From G965267185 sp965267185 (GTDB taxonomy: Bacteria > Pseudomonadota > Alphaproteobacteria > UBA6615): a DNA stretch of 64,000 bases. The DNA lies in assembly GCA_965267185.1 (NCBI GenBank), contig OZ253937.1, forward strand, positions 3,100,001-3,164,000, given 5' to 3'. Numbering within the stretch: position 1 is the first letter of the stretch; each line of letters begins with the position of its first letter. A model generated the notes under the pieces. That model was not told the DNA's origin, did no database searches, and saw only the letters and a list, made by a program, of their open reading frames with translations. Positions 1-8,263 of the stretch are shown here, one piece after another. The position numbers and the translations under genes were made by a program.

Positions 1-54
1 CAGGTGCGCGAACACCTGCCCCGGCCTAACCCCCAACTTGATGGAGTTAGCATC

Positions 55-399
55 ATGTCGAAGGCTACATTTCCTATACCCGCAACATGCCTAGAAAAAC
101 AGGTTGCGAAGATGGCGTTGATCGAAACGTATGAATTGATTGACGCGGGTCGATCACCGGAAGAGGCAATAAAGATTGCTTGCCCCGGCGTGTGGGCCGA
201 ATGGCGCGATTGGATAAAGGCGATTCTCAGCGGCGAACGTTCCATCCTTCGCGACATTATCACCGATCCCAGAGAAGCCGCCCGGATCACCAGACTGGCC
301 TACAAAGATCACGCCAAAACTGAGGCACTGCGACGTGCGAAGAAATCGCGAAAGGAAGCTGACAAAGAATTTTGGAAAGAGGTTGCCGAGCTAATGTGA
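55..399 (+). CDS. Small hypothetical protein of the integrative element
   Basis: This encodes a 114-residue soluble protein that I do not recognise. The ATG at 55 is preferred over the in-frame GTG at 4 because a GGAG lies 8 bases before it. The protein is highly charged; the last third is a Lys/Arg/Glu-rich predicted helix (about residues 85-114), and a Trp-rich stretch (VWAEWRDWIKAI) sits near the middle. There is no signal peptide, membrane segment or cysteine motif. It converges on the OLD nuclease gene across a strong terminator hairpin. It could be a regulator or an element accessory protein, but nothing in the sequence decides this. Confidence 0.6.
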   Translation: MSKATFPIPATCLEKQVAKMALIETYELIDAGRSPEEAIKIACPGVWAEWRDWIKAILSGERSILRDIITDPREAARITRLAYKDHAKTEALRRAKKSRKEADKEFWKEVAELM

Positions 400-427
400 C
401 CACGAAAACGACAAATCAATAAGGAAT

Positions 428-460
428 AACCCCGTGCCAAATCGGTGCGGGGTTTTTCTT
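428..460 (+). terminator. Rho-independent terminator between convergent element genes
   Basis: An 11-bp stem (AACCCCG... paired with ...CGGGGTT, two G-T wobbles) closes a 5-base loop and runs straight into TTTTTCTTTCT. It ends transcription of the small gene at 55-399. The A-rich left flank is weaker, so termination of the opposite OLD gene here is only possible. Confidence 0.85.
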
Positions 461-465
461 TCTGT

Positions 466-2184
466 CTACGCTTCCTCTTCAATCGGCGCTCCAGGTTCAC
501 CAGCTGCTTGTTCCGATCCAGTAAGCCACTCGACCATATCGGGTATTGGGTCCGGTACTGGATGGTTTTCTTCCAAAGCAATTAGCCGCGCCCTTATTGT
601 CTTTCGAAAACTTGCAAACTGGTCGCACAATTGCTGATACACATCCTCGGTGAGTTGGCGGCGTAAGTTGTCTTCGTAGTTACTGTCTAGCTGCCACACT
701 CTAACGGAACCATCGGGCTCCGCCAGCGCATCCAAAGTATCGTTGTACTCGGCCTCTTCGTCACGGTTGCTTGCGAAGTCACTTGAATCCTTATCGTAGA
801 CAATCCCAGTTGGGATTCCGAATGAGGTTGCCACGTCAGCGAAGGCAGTCAGATTTCGTTTTCCACCAACTTCCACAATCGTCGCGCCTGAGATGTCCAA
901 ATCTTGCCCAAGCCTCGATGCGTAAACCGGAATAGCGAGTTTTTCGGTTGGACCTTCGACTAGAAGTACTCTATGGGCGAAAAACAATTCGTTTCGCTCT
1001 GCATCGAGTTCCTTGTTGAGTTTTTCTTTTCGCCAACTTTCCACTGGCAACGTGGACGGTTGGACCTTTGTACCGTCCGGTGTTTTCCTAACGATTACCG
1101 TTTCTTCATAGTCAGGGATTGAAACGAAGTTAGGAGAGTGCGTGGTATAGATGACTTGATTCTCTTTTCCGATCTGTCGAAGTGTCGAATATAAGGAACG
1201 TTGCATCTGCGGATGGAGGAACATTTCCGGTTCCTCTATGAGAATAATCGCACCCTTCTTTTTGGTTTCTTCGAATGCCTTGAGGATCGCAAGAACCAAC
1301 GTGTTCTGAATTCCATCGCCCATTTCCTGTGCACTGGCGATATATCCATCTTCTATGACTCGAATGTCGAGGGACTTATAAAAATCCATAGTGTCGAATG
1401 GAGCAAAAAAGAAATCGAGCTTGTCAGTGTCAACATCGGGATCAAGTCCAAGCTGCCGCAAGGCGTGTTTTTTGATGGTCGATTCCAGGGTGTTGTATTT
1501 GTCTGTGCGAAGTAGTTCTAGCGCTTCGTCCATGAGCTTATGGAAGTGGTCTGTTCTCCGCACTTCCTCAATCTCACCCTCGGCATTCTTAATCGGTATC
1601 ACCTGAGCGGGGTCATTTAGGTCCTGATTTATGTCTTCAAACAATTGGCGTAGCATTGACCAGCGCGCACTCGGCAAGTGGTCTTTGAATGAACGATTGG
1701 TGCCGATGTAAACGAGCGGGACGCTGTTTTTGATCTCGGTTGGGATGGTTGTCAGTGGTTCGTATTTTGTTTGAACGCCCTTCTTTGGCGCGGCTTGTGG
1801 AACCAACACCCGGTCATTCTTGAAATCCAGGCAGTTCTGCTCTATGCGCGGCTGTCCCTTATTCGATCCCTTTTTGTATTTGGTGTACTTAAATTCCAAG
1901 CCAAAGATATCGGACGGATCGGCGAACTTGAACTTTCGATATGGAATTGGCTGGTCTAGCAGGCAACGGATTGTAATGTCGCGGCTTGGGTCTCGTCTGA
2001 AAACATCATCTTGGTCAAAATCAAAAACTCTGAGGTACGGCAACGCAAGAACGCGCCGTGCTGCTTCCAATATGTTGCTCTTTCCAGCATTGTTAGGGCC
2101 AACAAGTGCGCAGACCTGCGGAAGCTTTAACTTAACACTCTCAATCGACCTAAAATTCTCGATCTCTATTTGAGCAATTCGCAT
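466..2184 (-). CDS. OLD-family ATPase/TOPRIM nuclease
   Basis: The 572-residue protein has the full OLD (overcoming lysogenization defect) layout. An SMC/ABC-type ATPase comes first, with Walker A GPNNAGKS at residues 29-36, a signature-like segment around 284-296, Walker B ILIEEPEMFLHP near 314-325 and the TTHSP switch at 347-351. A TOPRIM nuclease domain follows, with the acidic residue in LLVEGPTEK (E410) and the DxD pair in VYDKDSSD (D464, D466). OLD proteins cut nucleic acid and several act in phage defence (P2 Old; GajA of Gabija). No UvrD-like GajB gene lies to its right; the left side is not visible beyond one small gene. It is carried by a recombinase element, which suits a defence cargo gene. 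The start at 2184 lacks a strong ribosome site. Confidence 0.88.
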   Translation of the reverse strand: MRIAQIEIENFRSIESVKLKLPQVCALVGPNNAGKSNILEAARRVLALPYLRVFDFDQDDVFRRDPSRDITIRCLLDQPIPYRKFKFADPSDIFGLEFKYTKYKKGSNKGQPRIEQNCLDFKNDRVLVPQAAPKKGVQTKYEPLTTIPTEIKNSVPLVYIGTNRSFKDHLPSARWSMLRQLFEDINQDLNDPAQVIPIKNAEGEIEEVRRTDHFHKLMDEALELLRTDKYNTLESTIKKHALRQLGLDPDVDTDKLDFFFAPFDTMDFYKSLDIRVIEDGYIASAQEMGDGIQNTLVLAILKAFEETKKKGAIILIEEPEMFLHPQMQRSLYSTLRQIGKENQVIYTTHSPNFVSIPDYEETVIVRKTPDGTKVQPSTLPVESWRKEKLNKELDAERNELFFAHRVLLVEGPTEKLAIPVYASRLGQDLDISGATIVEVGGKRNLTAFADVATSFGIPTGIVYDKDSSDFASNRDEEAEYNDTLDALAEPDGSVRVWQLDSNYEDNLRRQLTEDVYQQLCDQFASFRKTIRARLIALEENHPVPDPIPDMVEWLTGSEQAAGEPGAPIEEEA

Positions 2185-2307
2185 GTTCTACTGGGCTAAT
2201 CTTGGGCTGCATCAGAGTTTCACCATCGCGCACGGTTGTCAAAGGCGGGAGATCATCTACCAGAGGACACCGAGCGGGCATCTTTTGCGATGATCCGAGG
2301 TTGGTAG

Positions 2308-3858
2308 TCACTCGTGGGCTTTTTGAACCACGCGAACTGGTTCATCTTTCTCGACGACGACCTTTTCAACGACCCGTCTGATTTCCTGCACTCTGTGTAG
2401 GAAATTCTGATACTCGGTTGCGCGGAAATCACCGGGGTCCAATTCGTCTACCCACTCCGCTTGCGCCAACATCGTCTCGATCCCATCGCTGGCCGAATTT
2501 CCGATGAGACGTTTTTCTTCTAGCTCGGCTTTACGTGCTTTCAGTTCGGTAAGCCGCGCCTCGGACTGTAGTAGCCGTCTTTCGGCAGAGTCAGACGGGA
2601 CGCGCTGCAACGTATCGAGCAATCGCGATATGCCTCTTTCAATTTTGGCGATGTCAGCCGACAAGGCGTCGATTGCGGGATCGTAGTCAGGTTTTGGCTG
2701 TGTATCGACTGGTTGGTGGAGACTTCGATAATCTTTCAGAAACCCCAACACCGGCACGATAACTGACTCGTATCGAACGGACTTGGCATCACACGTCTTC
2801 TTTCGGCGCGCATTGTCACATGCCAGATATTTGCCACCCTTCGGCGGGTTGCCCTTGTTGACATAGTGCATCCGCCCGCCACAGCGCCCACAGAAGGCTA
2901 TTCCGGCTAGCTCGTTTTGTGGAAGTGCTTGGCCCTTTCCGCTCGGACCTGGCTTGCTGTGTTTCACGCGGTAAAAATCGACTTCCGACACAACTGGTGG
3001 AAAATAATTGTCGATGGGATCGCCGTCCGGCACCCGTTTCATACGTCCGGTGTCATAAGAATTTCGCATCGGCTGACAGCGGCCTATGACAGCTTCGTTG
3101 CGAAGAATTTTTTGAATGTAGGATGCGTGCCAGCTTTTAGCCTTTCCGAAAGTGGGGACGCCTTCTGTATTAAACTCACGAGCGATTGCTGATTTCCCCC
3201 ATCCCTTTAGCGTGAGGGCAAAAATCCGCTGAACGATTTCAGCACGCTCGCTTATGACCTCCAACACGCCATCATTTAGCTCTAACCACGCTGGAACCTT
3301 GGCCGTCAAAACATGCTCACCAGCCGCCGCACGTTTCTTCTTGTTTTGCCACGCTGCTCGGACGCGCTCGCCCTTGAGCTTTGATTCCTCATGCGCCCGT
3401 GACATGACCAATAGCGACAACATCAAGTCGGGAAGGTTGTTGAGGCTATCCGCCGTGTATGTTTTGCCGTCTGACAGGGTGACGATATTCACGCCTTTTT
3501 CTAGCAATGACGAAAACCGATTAAGCGCGGACATGATCTTGTCACGAGACAGTCGATCTAGATTCTCGACAAGCAAGTACGATCCCGGCTCGACCAATCC
3601 CGTATCGACGGCATCGATAAACTTACCCAATGCGCCATCGGCGGCATTTGCGCCTCGGAATGCTGAGACTCCTAAATCGCGGAATGTCAGACCTGTATCG
3701 AGGTCCAATCCGTTGCGCTCGGCATAGTCACGGGCGGCTTCTGATTGTCGCCGGAAGCTGTCGCCTCGCATTTGATCGGGCGTCGAAAACCGAAGGTAGC
3801 TGTATGCTTTGGCGCGGTTTGTCTCGCTCACGCCGCGTTGGCTTGTAATGCCATCCAT
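2308..3858 (-). CDS. Large serine recombinase (site-specific integrase)
   Basis: The 516-residue protein starts with a resolvase/invertase catalytic domain: the nucleophile is Ser25 in YLRFST, and the conserved DRLSRD lies at residues 101-106. A recombinase (DNA-binding) domain spans about 190-300. A zinc ribbon follows with Cys pairs at about 323/326 and 347/356, then a probable coiled coil near 400-445, the hallmark order of large serine integrases. A GGAG lies 8 bases before the ATG at 3858. The gene sits beside the comM junction and is read away from it, as expected of an integrase next to its attachment site. A separate directionality factor was not identified. Confidence 0.93.
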   Translation of the reverse strand: MDGITSQRGVSETNRAKAYSYLRFSTPDQMRGDSFRRQSEAARDYAERNGLDLDTGLTFRDLGVSAFRGANAADGALGKFIDAVDTGLVEPGSYLLVENLDRLSRDKIMSALNRFSSLLEKGVNIVTLSDGKTYTADSLNNLPDLMLSLLVMSRAHEESKLKGERVRAAWQNKKKRAAAGEHVLTAKVPAWLELNDGVLEVISERAEIVQRIFALTLKGWGKSAIAREFNTEGVPTFGKAKSWHASYIQKILRNEAVIGRCQPMRNSYDTGRMKRVPDGDPIDNYFPPVVSEVDFYRVKHSKPGPSGKGQALPQNELAGIAFCGRCGGRMHYVNKGNPPKGGKYLACDNARRKKTCDAKSVRYESVIVPVLGFLKDYRSLHQPVDTQPKPDYDPAIDALSADIAKIERGISRLLDTLQRVPSDSAERRLLQSEARLTELKARKAELEEKRLIGNSASDGIETMLAQAEWVDELDPGDFRATEYQNFLHRVQEIRRVVEKVVVEKDEPVRVVQKAHE

Positions 3859-3902
3859 GGGCTCGTCTCCAATCCGTTGAGCCCATCATGCAGCTTTTGG
3901 GT

Positions 3903-3925
3903 TAATAAGTTATGACATCAGCAGG
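3903..3925. other. Attachment-site junction (attR-like) in comM
   Basis: Reading the minus strand, comM runs through the codons for GGHNLLM and then, instead of the expected (I/V/S)GPPGSGK Walker A, meets TCA TAA. The crossover point therefore lies within a few bases of 3910-3918. Serine integrases exchange at a 2-base core, so the exact base cannot be set from one junction. Confidence 0.65.
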
Positions 3926-4557
3926 TTGTGGCCGCCCGCGGCGGCGATCTCGAGCGCCCGCTTGGCGGTCTCTTGTCCCTTGATGTCGGCCAGGTCGGGA
4001 TAGTCGGAGGCCGGCAGCGGCGCGGTCGCCGAGGGCGCCGACAACACTTGCGTGCCCTTGAAGTGGTTGACCAGGGCGAGCACGTTGGGCGCGGCCAGGA
4101 TATCGATCTCGCCGGCCCAGGCCGCCTCGCCGCCCTGGGCGGCCGGGCAGATCAGCCCGTTATCGCGCGAAGACGCGTCGATGGCTGCCGGCAACACCCC
4201 GGCGACCGGCGCGACCGCGCCGTCGAGCGACAACTCGCCCAGTACCGAGTAGCCGGCCAGCTCGTCGGCGGGCAACACGTCCATCGCCGCCAACAAGCCA
4301 AGCGCGATGGGCAGGTCAAAATGACTGCCCTCTTTCAAGAGATCAGCTGGCGCCAGGTTCACCGTGATGCGCTTGGGTGGCAGCGATAAGCCGAGCGCGC
4401 CCAACGCTGCACGCACCCGTTCGCGGCTTTCGCCCACCGCCTTGTCGGGCAGGCCGACGACGGTGAACGCCGGCAGGCCCGACGCCATCTGCACCTGGCA
4501 GTCGATGCCCACCACATCGACGCCTTGAAACGCCACCGTGTTGATGTGCGCAACCAC
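3910..4557 (-). pseudogene. comM: 5' fragment of comM (Mg-chelatase-like AAA+ helicase), split by the element
   Basis: The fragment carries the N-terminal LonC-like domain typical of YifB/ComM: INTVAFQG at the start, GLPAFTVVGLPDKAVGESRERVRAAL, and KRITVNLAPADLLKEGSHFDLPIA. About 215 residues are present where the family has about 500; the whole ATPase core is missing. I place the start at the GTG at 4557 because AGAGAGG lies 5 bases before it and the family begins at this point; the open frame extends further upstream without family similarity. ComM is a branch-migration helicase used in natural transformation. While the element is in place a functional protein is unlikely; precise excision should restore it if the other half is intact at the left end. 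Confidence 0.88.
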
Positions 4558-4670
4558 GTAAACCTCTCTCCCGCCCCGCGGCGCTCCCGCGCCGGGGCTC
4601 GCCGAACACGAATATATCGCGCCCTTCGACAGAAGAGAACAAAAAAAGAACATGCGGAAAGTTGTTGCTT

Positions 4671-5537
4671 CTAAACCGATGGAAACCCGAACAACTCCGC
4701 CGGATTGTCGCTCATGATTTGCTTACGCATATCCGGATCGGGCACCCAGTCGGCCATCAGGTCGAACAGGTCGCCATCGTTGGGCATGGCCTCGAAATGG
4801 TCCGGGTGGGGCCAGTCGGTGCCCCAGAGCAAACGTTCGGGCGCGCGTTCGACCAGCGCGTGGGCGAAGGGCGCGGCGTCGCTGTATGGCGGGCCGGCCT
4901 CGGCGCTGAAGCGGTTGGGGCCGGAGAGTTTGACCCAGCAACGCCCGGTGTCGAGACAATCGAGCACCACGCGGAAGCCGGGTGAGTCGATGCCGTTTTG
5001 CGCCGGCTGCCAACCCATATGATCGATCACGAAATTGCCGGGGCTGGCGAGCATGGTGTCGCGCCACGCCAGCGCCTCCTCCTCGCCGCGGAACCAGAAC
5101 TGCGGGTGCCAGCCCAGCTCGTGCACGCGGGCGATCATCTTCGTGTCGATCTCGGGCGAAAAGCGGTACGCGAAGCGCGCGCCGACCACGCCAGCCTGGT
5201 CCAGAATTTCTAACTCACCATCAGTGATGTTGGGGGCCGGCATGGCGATGCCGCGGAAGCGCTCGGGCGCGCGGCACAAGGCGTTGAGCATATATTCGTA
5301 GCAATGGCCCTGCATGACCGACTGCACGATCACGCCGCGCTCGACCCCGAGCGTGTCGTGCAGCTTCACCAGATCGTCGAAGGTGCTGTCTTCCACATCG
5401 AGGGCCCGGTTGGGATTGAGCGGGAAGCGCGCTTGCGGCCCGAAAATGTGGAAATGAGTGTCGCAGGCGCCCGGCGGAGCTTTCAACTGCGGTGTTTTGG
5501 TGTCGCGGACGGGCGGCGGCGATAGCTTGCGGTCCAT
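4671..5537 (-). CDS. Amidohydrolase-2 family metal-dependent hydrolase
   Basis: The 288-residue protein is a TIM-barrel amidohydrolase of the dicarboxylate-lactonase-like group. It has the first metal motif ACDTHFHIFG near residues 24-33, IDHMGW in the middle and the late WGTDWPHP motif with its conserved Asp. The start at 5537 follows a GGGGAGAG; an upstream in-frame ATG at 5594 has no family support. Relatives include 2-pyrone-4,6-dicarboxylate lactonase (LigI) and other enzymes of aromatic catabolism, but the substrate cannot be read from sequence. It is divergent from a VOC-family dioxygenase-like gene, which supports a shared catabolic role. It lies between comM and gshB. Confidence 0.8.
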   Translation of the reverse strand: MDRKLSPPPVRDTKTPQLKAPPGACDTHFHIFGPQARFPLNPNRALDVEDSTFDDLVKLHDTLGVERGVIVQSVMQGHCYEYMLNALCRAPERFRGIAMPAPNITDGELEILDQAGVVGARFAYRFSPEIDTKMIARVHELGWHPQFWFRGEEEALAWRDTMLASPGNFVIDHMGWQPAQNGIDSPGFRVVLDCLDTGRCWVKLSGPNRFSAEAGPPYSDAAPFAHALVERAPERLLWGTDWPHPDHFEAMPNDGDLFDLMADWVPDPDMRKQIMSDNPAELFGFPSV

Positions 5538-5712
5538 GTCTCTCCCCTTTTGACCGGTGCCTTGGCTGTTAGTGAGCCGGGATCGGGCGCGCACGTCAAC
5601 CGCCCGGCGGTTCCCAGTGCGGCACCGATTCTTGCCTTAGAACCGTTTTAGGGTGACACTAGCCGATAGTCGGAGCACGTCTTAAAAAAGCACGATCAGG
5701 GGAGAAAAGCTG

Positions 5713-6324
5713 ATGGACGGAAGTATGCCGGCGGCGACAATGCCGAAAACGGCCAAAGAGCGGGGCAAGGTCGCGCCGAAGAAACTCGCTCATATCGTAT
5801 TGCGCACCAAGCCCGAGCGCGTGGCAACGATTTTGGACTGGTACAAGACGGTCCTCGAGGCCGAAGCGATGTTTCAGGTCGACGGGCTCGGTTTCGTCAC
5901 TTACGACGACGAGCATCACCGGGTGGCGGTGCTGGGCTTCCCGGGCGTCGAGGACCACATCGACAATCTGTGCGGTCTGCACCATGTGGCCTTCACTTAC
6001 GAGAATTTGGGCGACCTGGCCCACACCTACCGGCGGCTGAAGGGCGAAGGAATTCTGCCCGAATTCTGCATCAATCATGGGCCGACCACGTCGATGTACT
6101 ATTTCGATCCCGATAAGAACCAGATCGAACTTCAGGTCGACAACGTGCCGGAGGAGAAATTCGCCGAGTATTTCGCCAATGGCGAATTCACGTCGAATCC
6201 GATCGGCATCAAGTTCGATCCCGATGAGCTGTTCGGCCGTTTAGATGCCGGCGAGCCGGAAGAGGAGCTGCTCAAACGGCCCGACGGCGCGCCACCGCCA
6301 TTGGATGAATTTCCGAAGAACTGA
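5713..6324 (+). CDS. VOC-superfamily protein (extradiol dioxygenase-like)
   Basis: The 203-residue protein has one vicinal-oxygen-chelate module. Candidate metal ligands are the His in KLAHIVL near the N-terminus, the His in GLHHVAF in the middle and the Glu in NQIELQ near residue 137. The DPDKNQIELQ segment is typical of type I extradiol dioxygenases and glyoxalase relatives. Classical BphC enzymes have two such modules (about 290 residues); this is a one-module form with a Pro-rich tail. GGGGAGA precedes the ATG at 5713. It is divergent from an amidohydrolase, so ring cleavage followed by hydrolysis is a reasonable guess for the pair. The substrate is unknown. Confidence 0.78.
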   Translation: MDGSMPAATMPKTAKERGKVAPKKLAHIVLRTKPERVATILDWYKTVLEAEAMFQVDGLGFVTYDDEHHRVAVLGFPGVEDHIDNLCGLHHVAFTYENLGDLAHTYRRLKGEGILPEFCINHGPTTSMYYFDPDKNQIELQVDNVPEEKFAEYFANGEFTSNPIGIKFDPDELFGRLDAGEPEEELLKRPDGAPPPLDEFPKN

Positions 6325-6334
6325 CGTTTAGCCG

Positions 6335-6364
6335 GAGGCCCGCCATTTGGTGGGCCTCTTGTTT
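6335..6364 (+). terminator. Rho-independent terminator after the VOC gene
   Basis: A 10-bp stem (GAGGCCCGCC with GGTGGGCCTC, one wobble) encloses the loop ATTT and is followed by TTGTTT. It lies between the convergent VOC and gshB genes. The U tract is short, so termination may be partial. Confidence 0.75.
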
Positions 6365-6369
6365 AGGCG

Positions 6370-7323
6370 CTATTGGCGCGTTTCGGCGTGGCGCTCTTCG
6401 ATGGCATCCCAGATCAGCGCCGACAGGTTCGACCCGTCGAAGCGGTCGATCTCTTGAATGCCGGTCGGCGACGTGACGTTGATCTCGGTGAGGTAATCGC
6501 CGATCACGTCGATGCCGACGAAGATCAATCCCTGATCCTTCAGCGCCGGGCCGATGGCCGCACAAATGTGCTCCTCGCGCGGGGTTAGCTCCGTTTTCAG
6601 GGGCGTCCCGCCGACATGCATATTGGAGCGCGCCTCGCCCTCTGCCGGCACCCGGTTGATGGCGCCGACCGCCTTGCCGTCGACCAGGATGATGCGTTTG
6701 TCGCCCTGGCGCACTTCGGGGAGATAACGCTGGGCGATCACCGGCTCGCGGTACAAATCGGTGAACAGCTCCAGCAACGCTGACAGGTTTTCGTTGTCTT
6801 GCGTGATGTGGAAGACGCCGGCGCCGCCATTGCCGTAAAGCGGCTTGACGATGATATCGCCATGCTCGGCGCGGAAAGCGGTTATGTCGTCCTTGTTCGA
6901 GGTGATCAGCGTGGGCGGCATCAACCCGTCGAAATGGGTGACGAACAGCTTCTCCGGTGCGTTACGCACCGACACCGGATCATTCACCACCAGGGTTTGC
7001 GGATGGATGTGTTCCAGGACATGGGTCGCGGTGATGTAGGCCATGTCGAAGGGCGGGTCCTGGCGCATCAACACGACGTCCACGCCGGCAAGATCGAGGG
7101 TTTCCTCCGCGCCCTTGGTAAAAAAGTTTCCGGCTTCGCGGCGAACCTGCAGCGGTTCGGCGCGCGCCAGAACGCGGCCATCGCGTAGGCTCAAATTTTG
7201 CGGCAGGTAGTGGAACAGCGCGTGGCCGCGCGCCTGCGCTTCGAGTGCCAGGGCGAAGGTGGAATCGCCATCGATATCGATCGATTCGATGGGGTCCATT
7301 TGAATGGCAACAGCCAGGCTCAT
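6370..7323 (-). CDS. gshB: Glutathione synthetase
   Basis: The 317-residue ATP-grasp ligase joins gamma-glutamylcysteine and glycine in the cytosol. It matches the prokaryotic GshB family in length and motifs: MDPIESI near the start, LMRQDPPFDMAYI, the ATP-binding VKPLYGNGGAGVF, RYLPEVRQGDKRIILVDG, and the metal-binding EINVTSPTGIQEI near the end. The ATG at 7323 follows GAGGAG. It lies downstream of the rsmI/yraN/BON/SirB1 run, a neighbourhood common in alphaproteobacteria. Confidence 0.95.
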   Translation of the reverse strand: MSLAVAIQMDPIESIDIDGDSTFALALEAQARGHALFHYLPQNLSLRDGRVLARAEPLQVRREAGNFFTKGAEETLDLAGVDVVLMRQDPPFDMAYITATHVLEHIHPQTLVVNDPVSVRNAPEKLFVTHFDGLMPPTLITSNKDDITAFRAEHGDIIVKPLYGNGGAGVFHITQDNENLSALLELFTDLYREPVIAQRYLPEVRQGDKRIILVDGKAVGAINRVPAEGEARSNMHVGGTPLKTELTPREEHICAAIGPALKDQGLIFVGIDVIGDYLTEINVTSPTGIQEIDRFDGSNLSALIWDAIEERHAETRQ

Positions 7324-7414
7324 ACGCGGATCTCCTCAGGGCAACGGCGCCGCGCGATATATTAGAGCTTTATGCGGTAGGTGGGGAGCTATTCTGTGTG
7401 CCCGGTGCGGTTCG

Positions 7415-8263
7415 CTAGTTCAGGCGGGCGCGCAGCTCACCGATGAGCCGGGCGACCCGGTGTTTTTCCTGGGGCGACGGCGCCAAGTCGTGGCAATGTT
7501 CGAACGCCACCAGGGCGGCGCGCAAATTTCCCAGATGGCTGTGCAGGAGCCCCGCCTCGTGCCACAGCGCATCCGACCCCGGTGCGAACAGCAGCATGTC
7601 TTCGACTACTTCGAGCGCTTCGGCGACCTGGTCGGCCTTGAGCAGGCGCACCTTCTTGTTGTTCTGCAAGCGGATGAGGATGTCGCGATTGCTCGCCGGG
7701 GCATAGTGCTCGGGCGCCAACTCGGCGTCGGCGCCGCGGGTGGCTTTGAGCAACGCGCGCATGCCGGCAATATCGACAGCCTTGCCGCCGTCGAACGGAT
7801 CGAAAATCGTGCGCACACCGCTCTCTTCGAGGCGCAACAGGAAGTGGCCGGGGAAATTCAGTCCGTGGATATCCCAGCCTTGGGCGCGGCCCGCGTGGAT
7901 GTAGAGAATACCCAGTGCAATCGGCAGTCCCTTGCGCCGGTCGATGACCCGCATCAGGTTGGCGTTTTGCAGATCGTCGTAGGATTGGCTGTCGCCGGCA
8001 TAGCCATGGTCGTCGGCGATCACCCGGTTGAGCGTATCCAGCTGTGCTTCGGCCCCGCCGGTGGTTTGTTCATATGCTTCTGCCACGCCGGTTGCCAGTT
8101 GATCGAGGTGGCGCCGGTAGCGGTCGAGCGGCACGCCGGGGCGGCCGCGCGCGGCCAGCAGCAACGCGGCCTCGCCGACATCGATATCCGCGCTATCGCG
8201 GCCCGCCAGTTGGCGAAGCGCCGCTGCCGGGTCGGCGTCGGCGGATAGCGCGTTGGCACTCAA
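7415..8263 (-). CDS. SirB1/transglutaminase-like protein with TPR-like C-terminus
   Basis: The 282-residue protein belongs to the SirB1 family of unknown biochemical role. Visible signatures are the N-terminal helical repeat SADIDVGEAALLLA, the core VIDRRKGLPIALGILYIH, and HGLNFPGHFLLRL, followed by a helical TPR-like tail. The open frame continues far upstream, but that part is only the shadow of the BON lipoprotein gene. I set the start at the TTG at 8263, which overlaps the BON stop as TTGA, because family members begin about ten residues before this conserved part and no ATG or GTG lies nearby. This start implies translational coupling with the BON gene. Confidence 0.8.
   Translation of the reverse strand: MSANALSADADPAAALRQLAGRDSADIDVGEAALLLAARGRPGVPLDRYRRHLDQLATGVAEAYEQTTGGAEAQLDTLNRVIADDHGYAGDSQSYDDLQNANLMRVIDRRKGLPIALGILYIHAGRAQGWDIHGLNFPGHFLLRLEESGVRTIFDPFDGGKAVDIAGMRALLKATRGADAELAPEHYAPASNRDILIRLQNNKKVRLLKADQVAEALEVVEDMLLFAPGSDALWHEAGLLHSHLGNLRAALVAFEHCHDLAPSPQEKHRVARLIGELRARLN

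Larger units (their letters stand above)
1..3912. mobile_element. Right portion of an integrative element inserted in comM
   Basis: The segment from the window start to about 3912 carries three genes foreign to the housekeeping context: a small unknown protein, an OLD-family nuclease and a large serine recombinase whose start lies about 55 bases from the junction. Right of it, the comM reading frame stops abruptly in the codons that should lead into its Walker A motif. The segment is visibly richer in A+T than the DNA right of 3912. The left end and the 3' part of comM are outside the window, so element size and full cargo are unknown. Insertion by the recombinase is an inference from its position beside the break. 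Confidence 0.8.

Noticed and set aside
466..3858. A complete Gabija (GajA-GajB) system
   Set aside because: The OLD nuclease is present, but the next gene is a recombinase and no UvrD-like helicase is visible; the left side cannot be judged.
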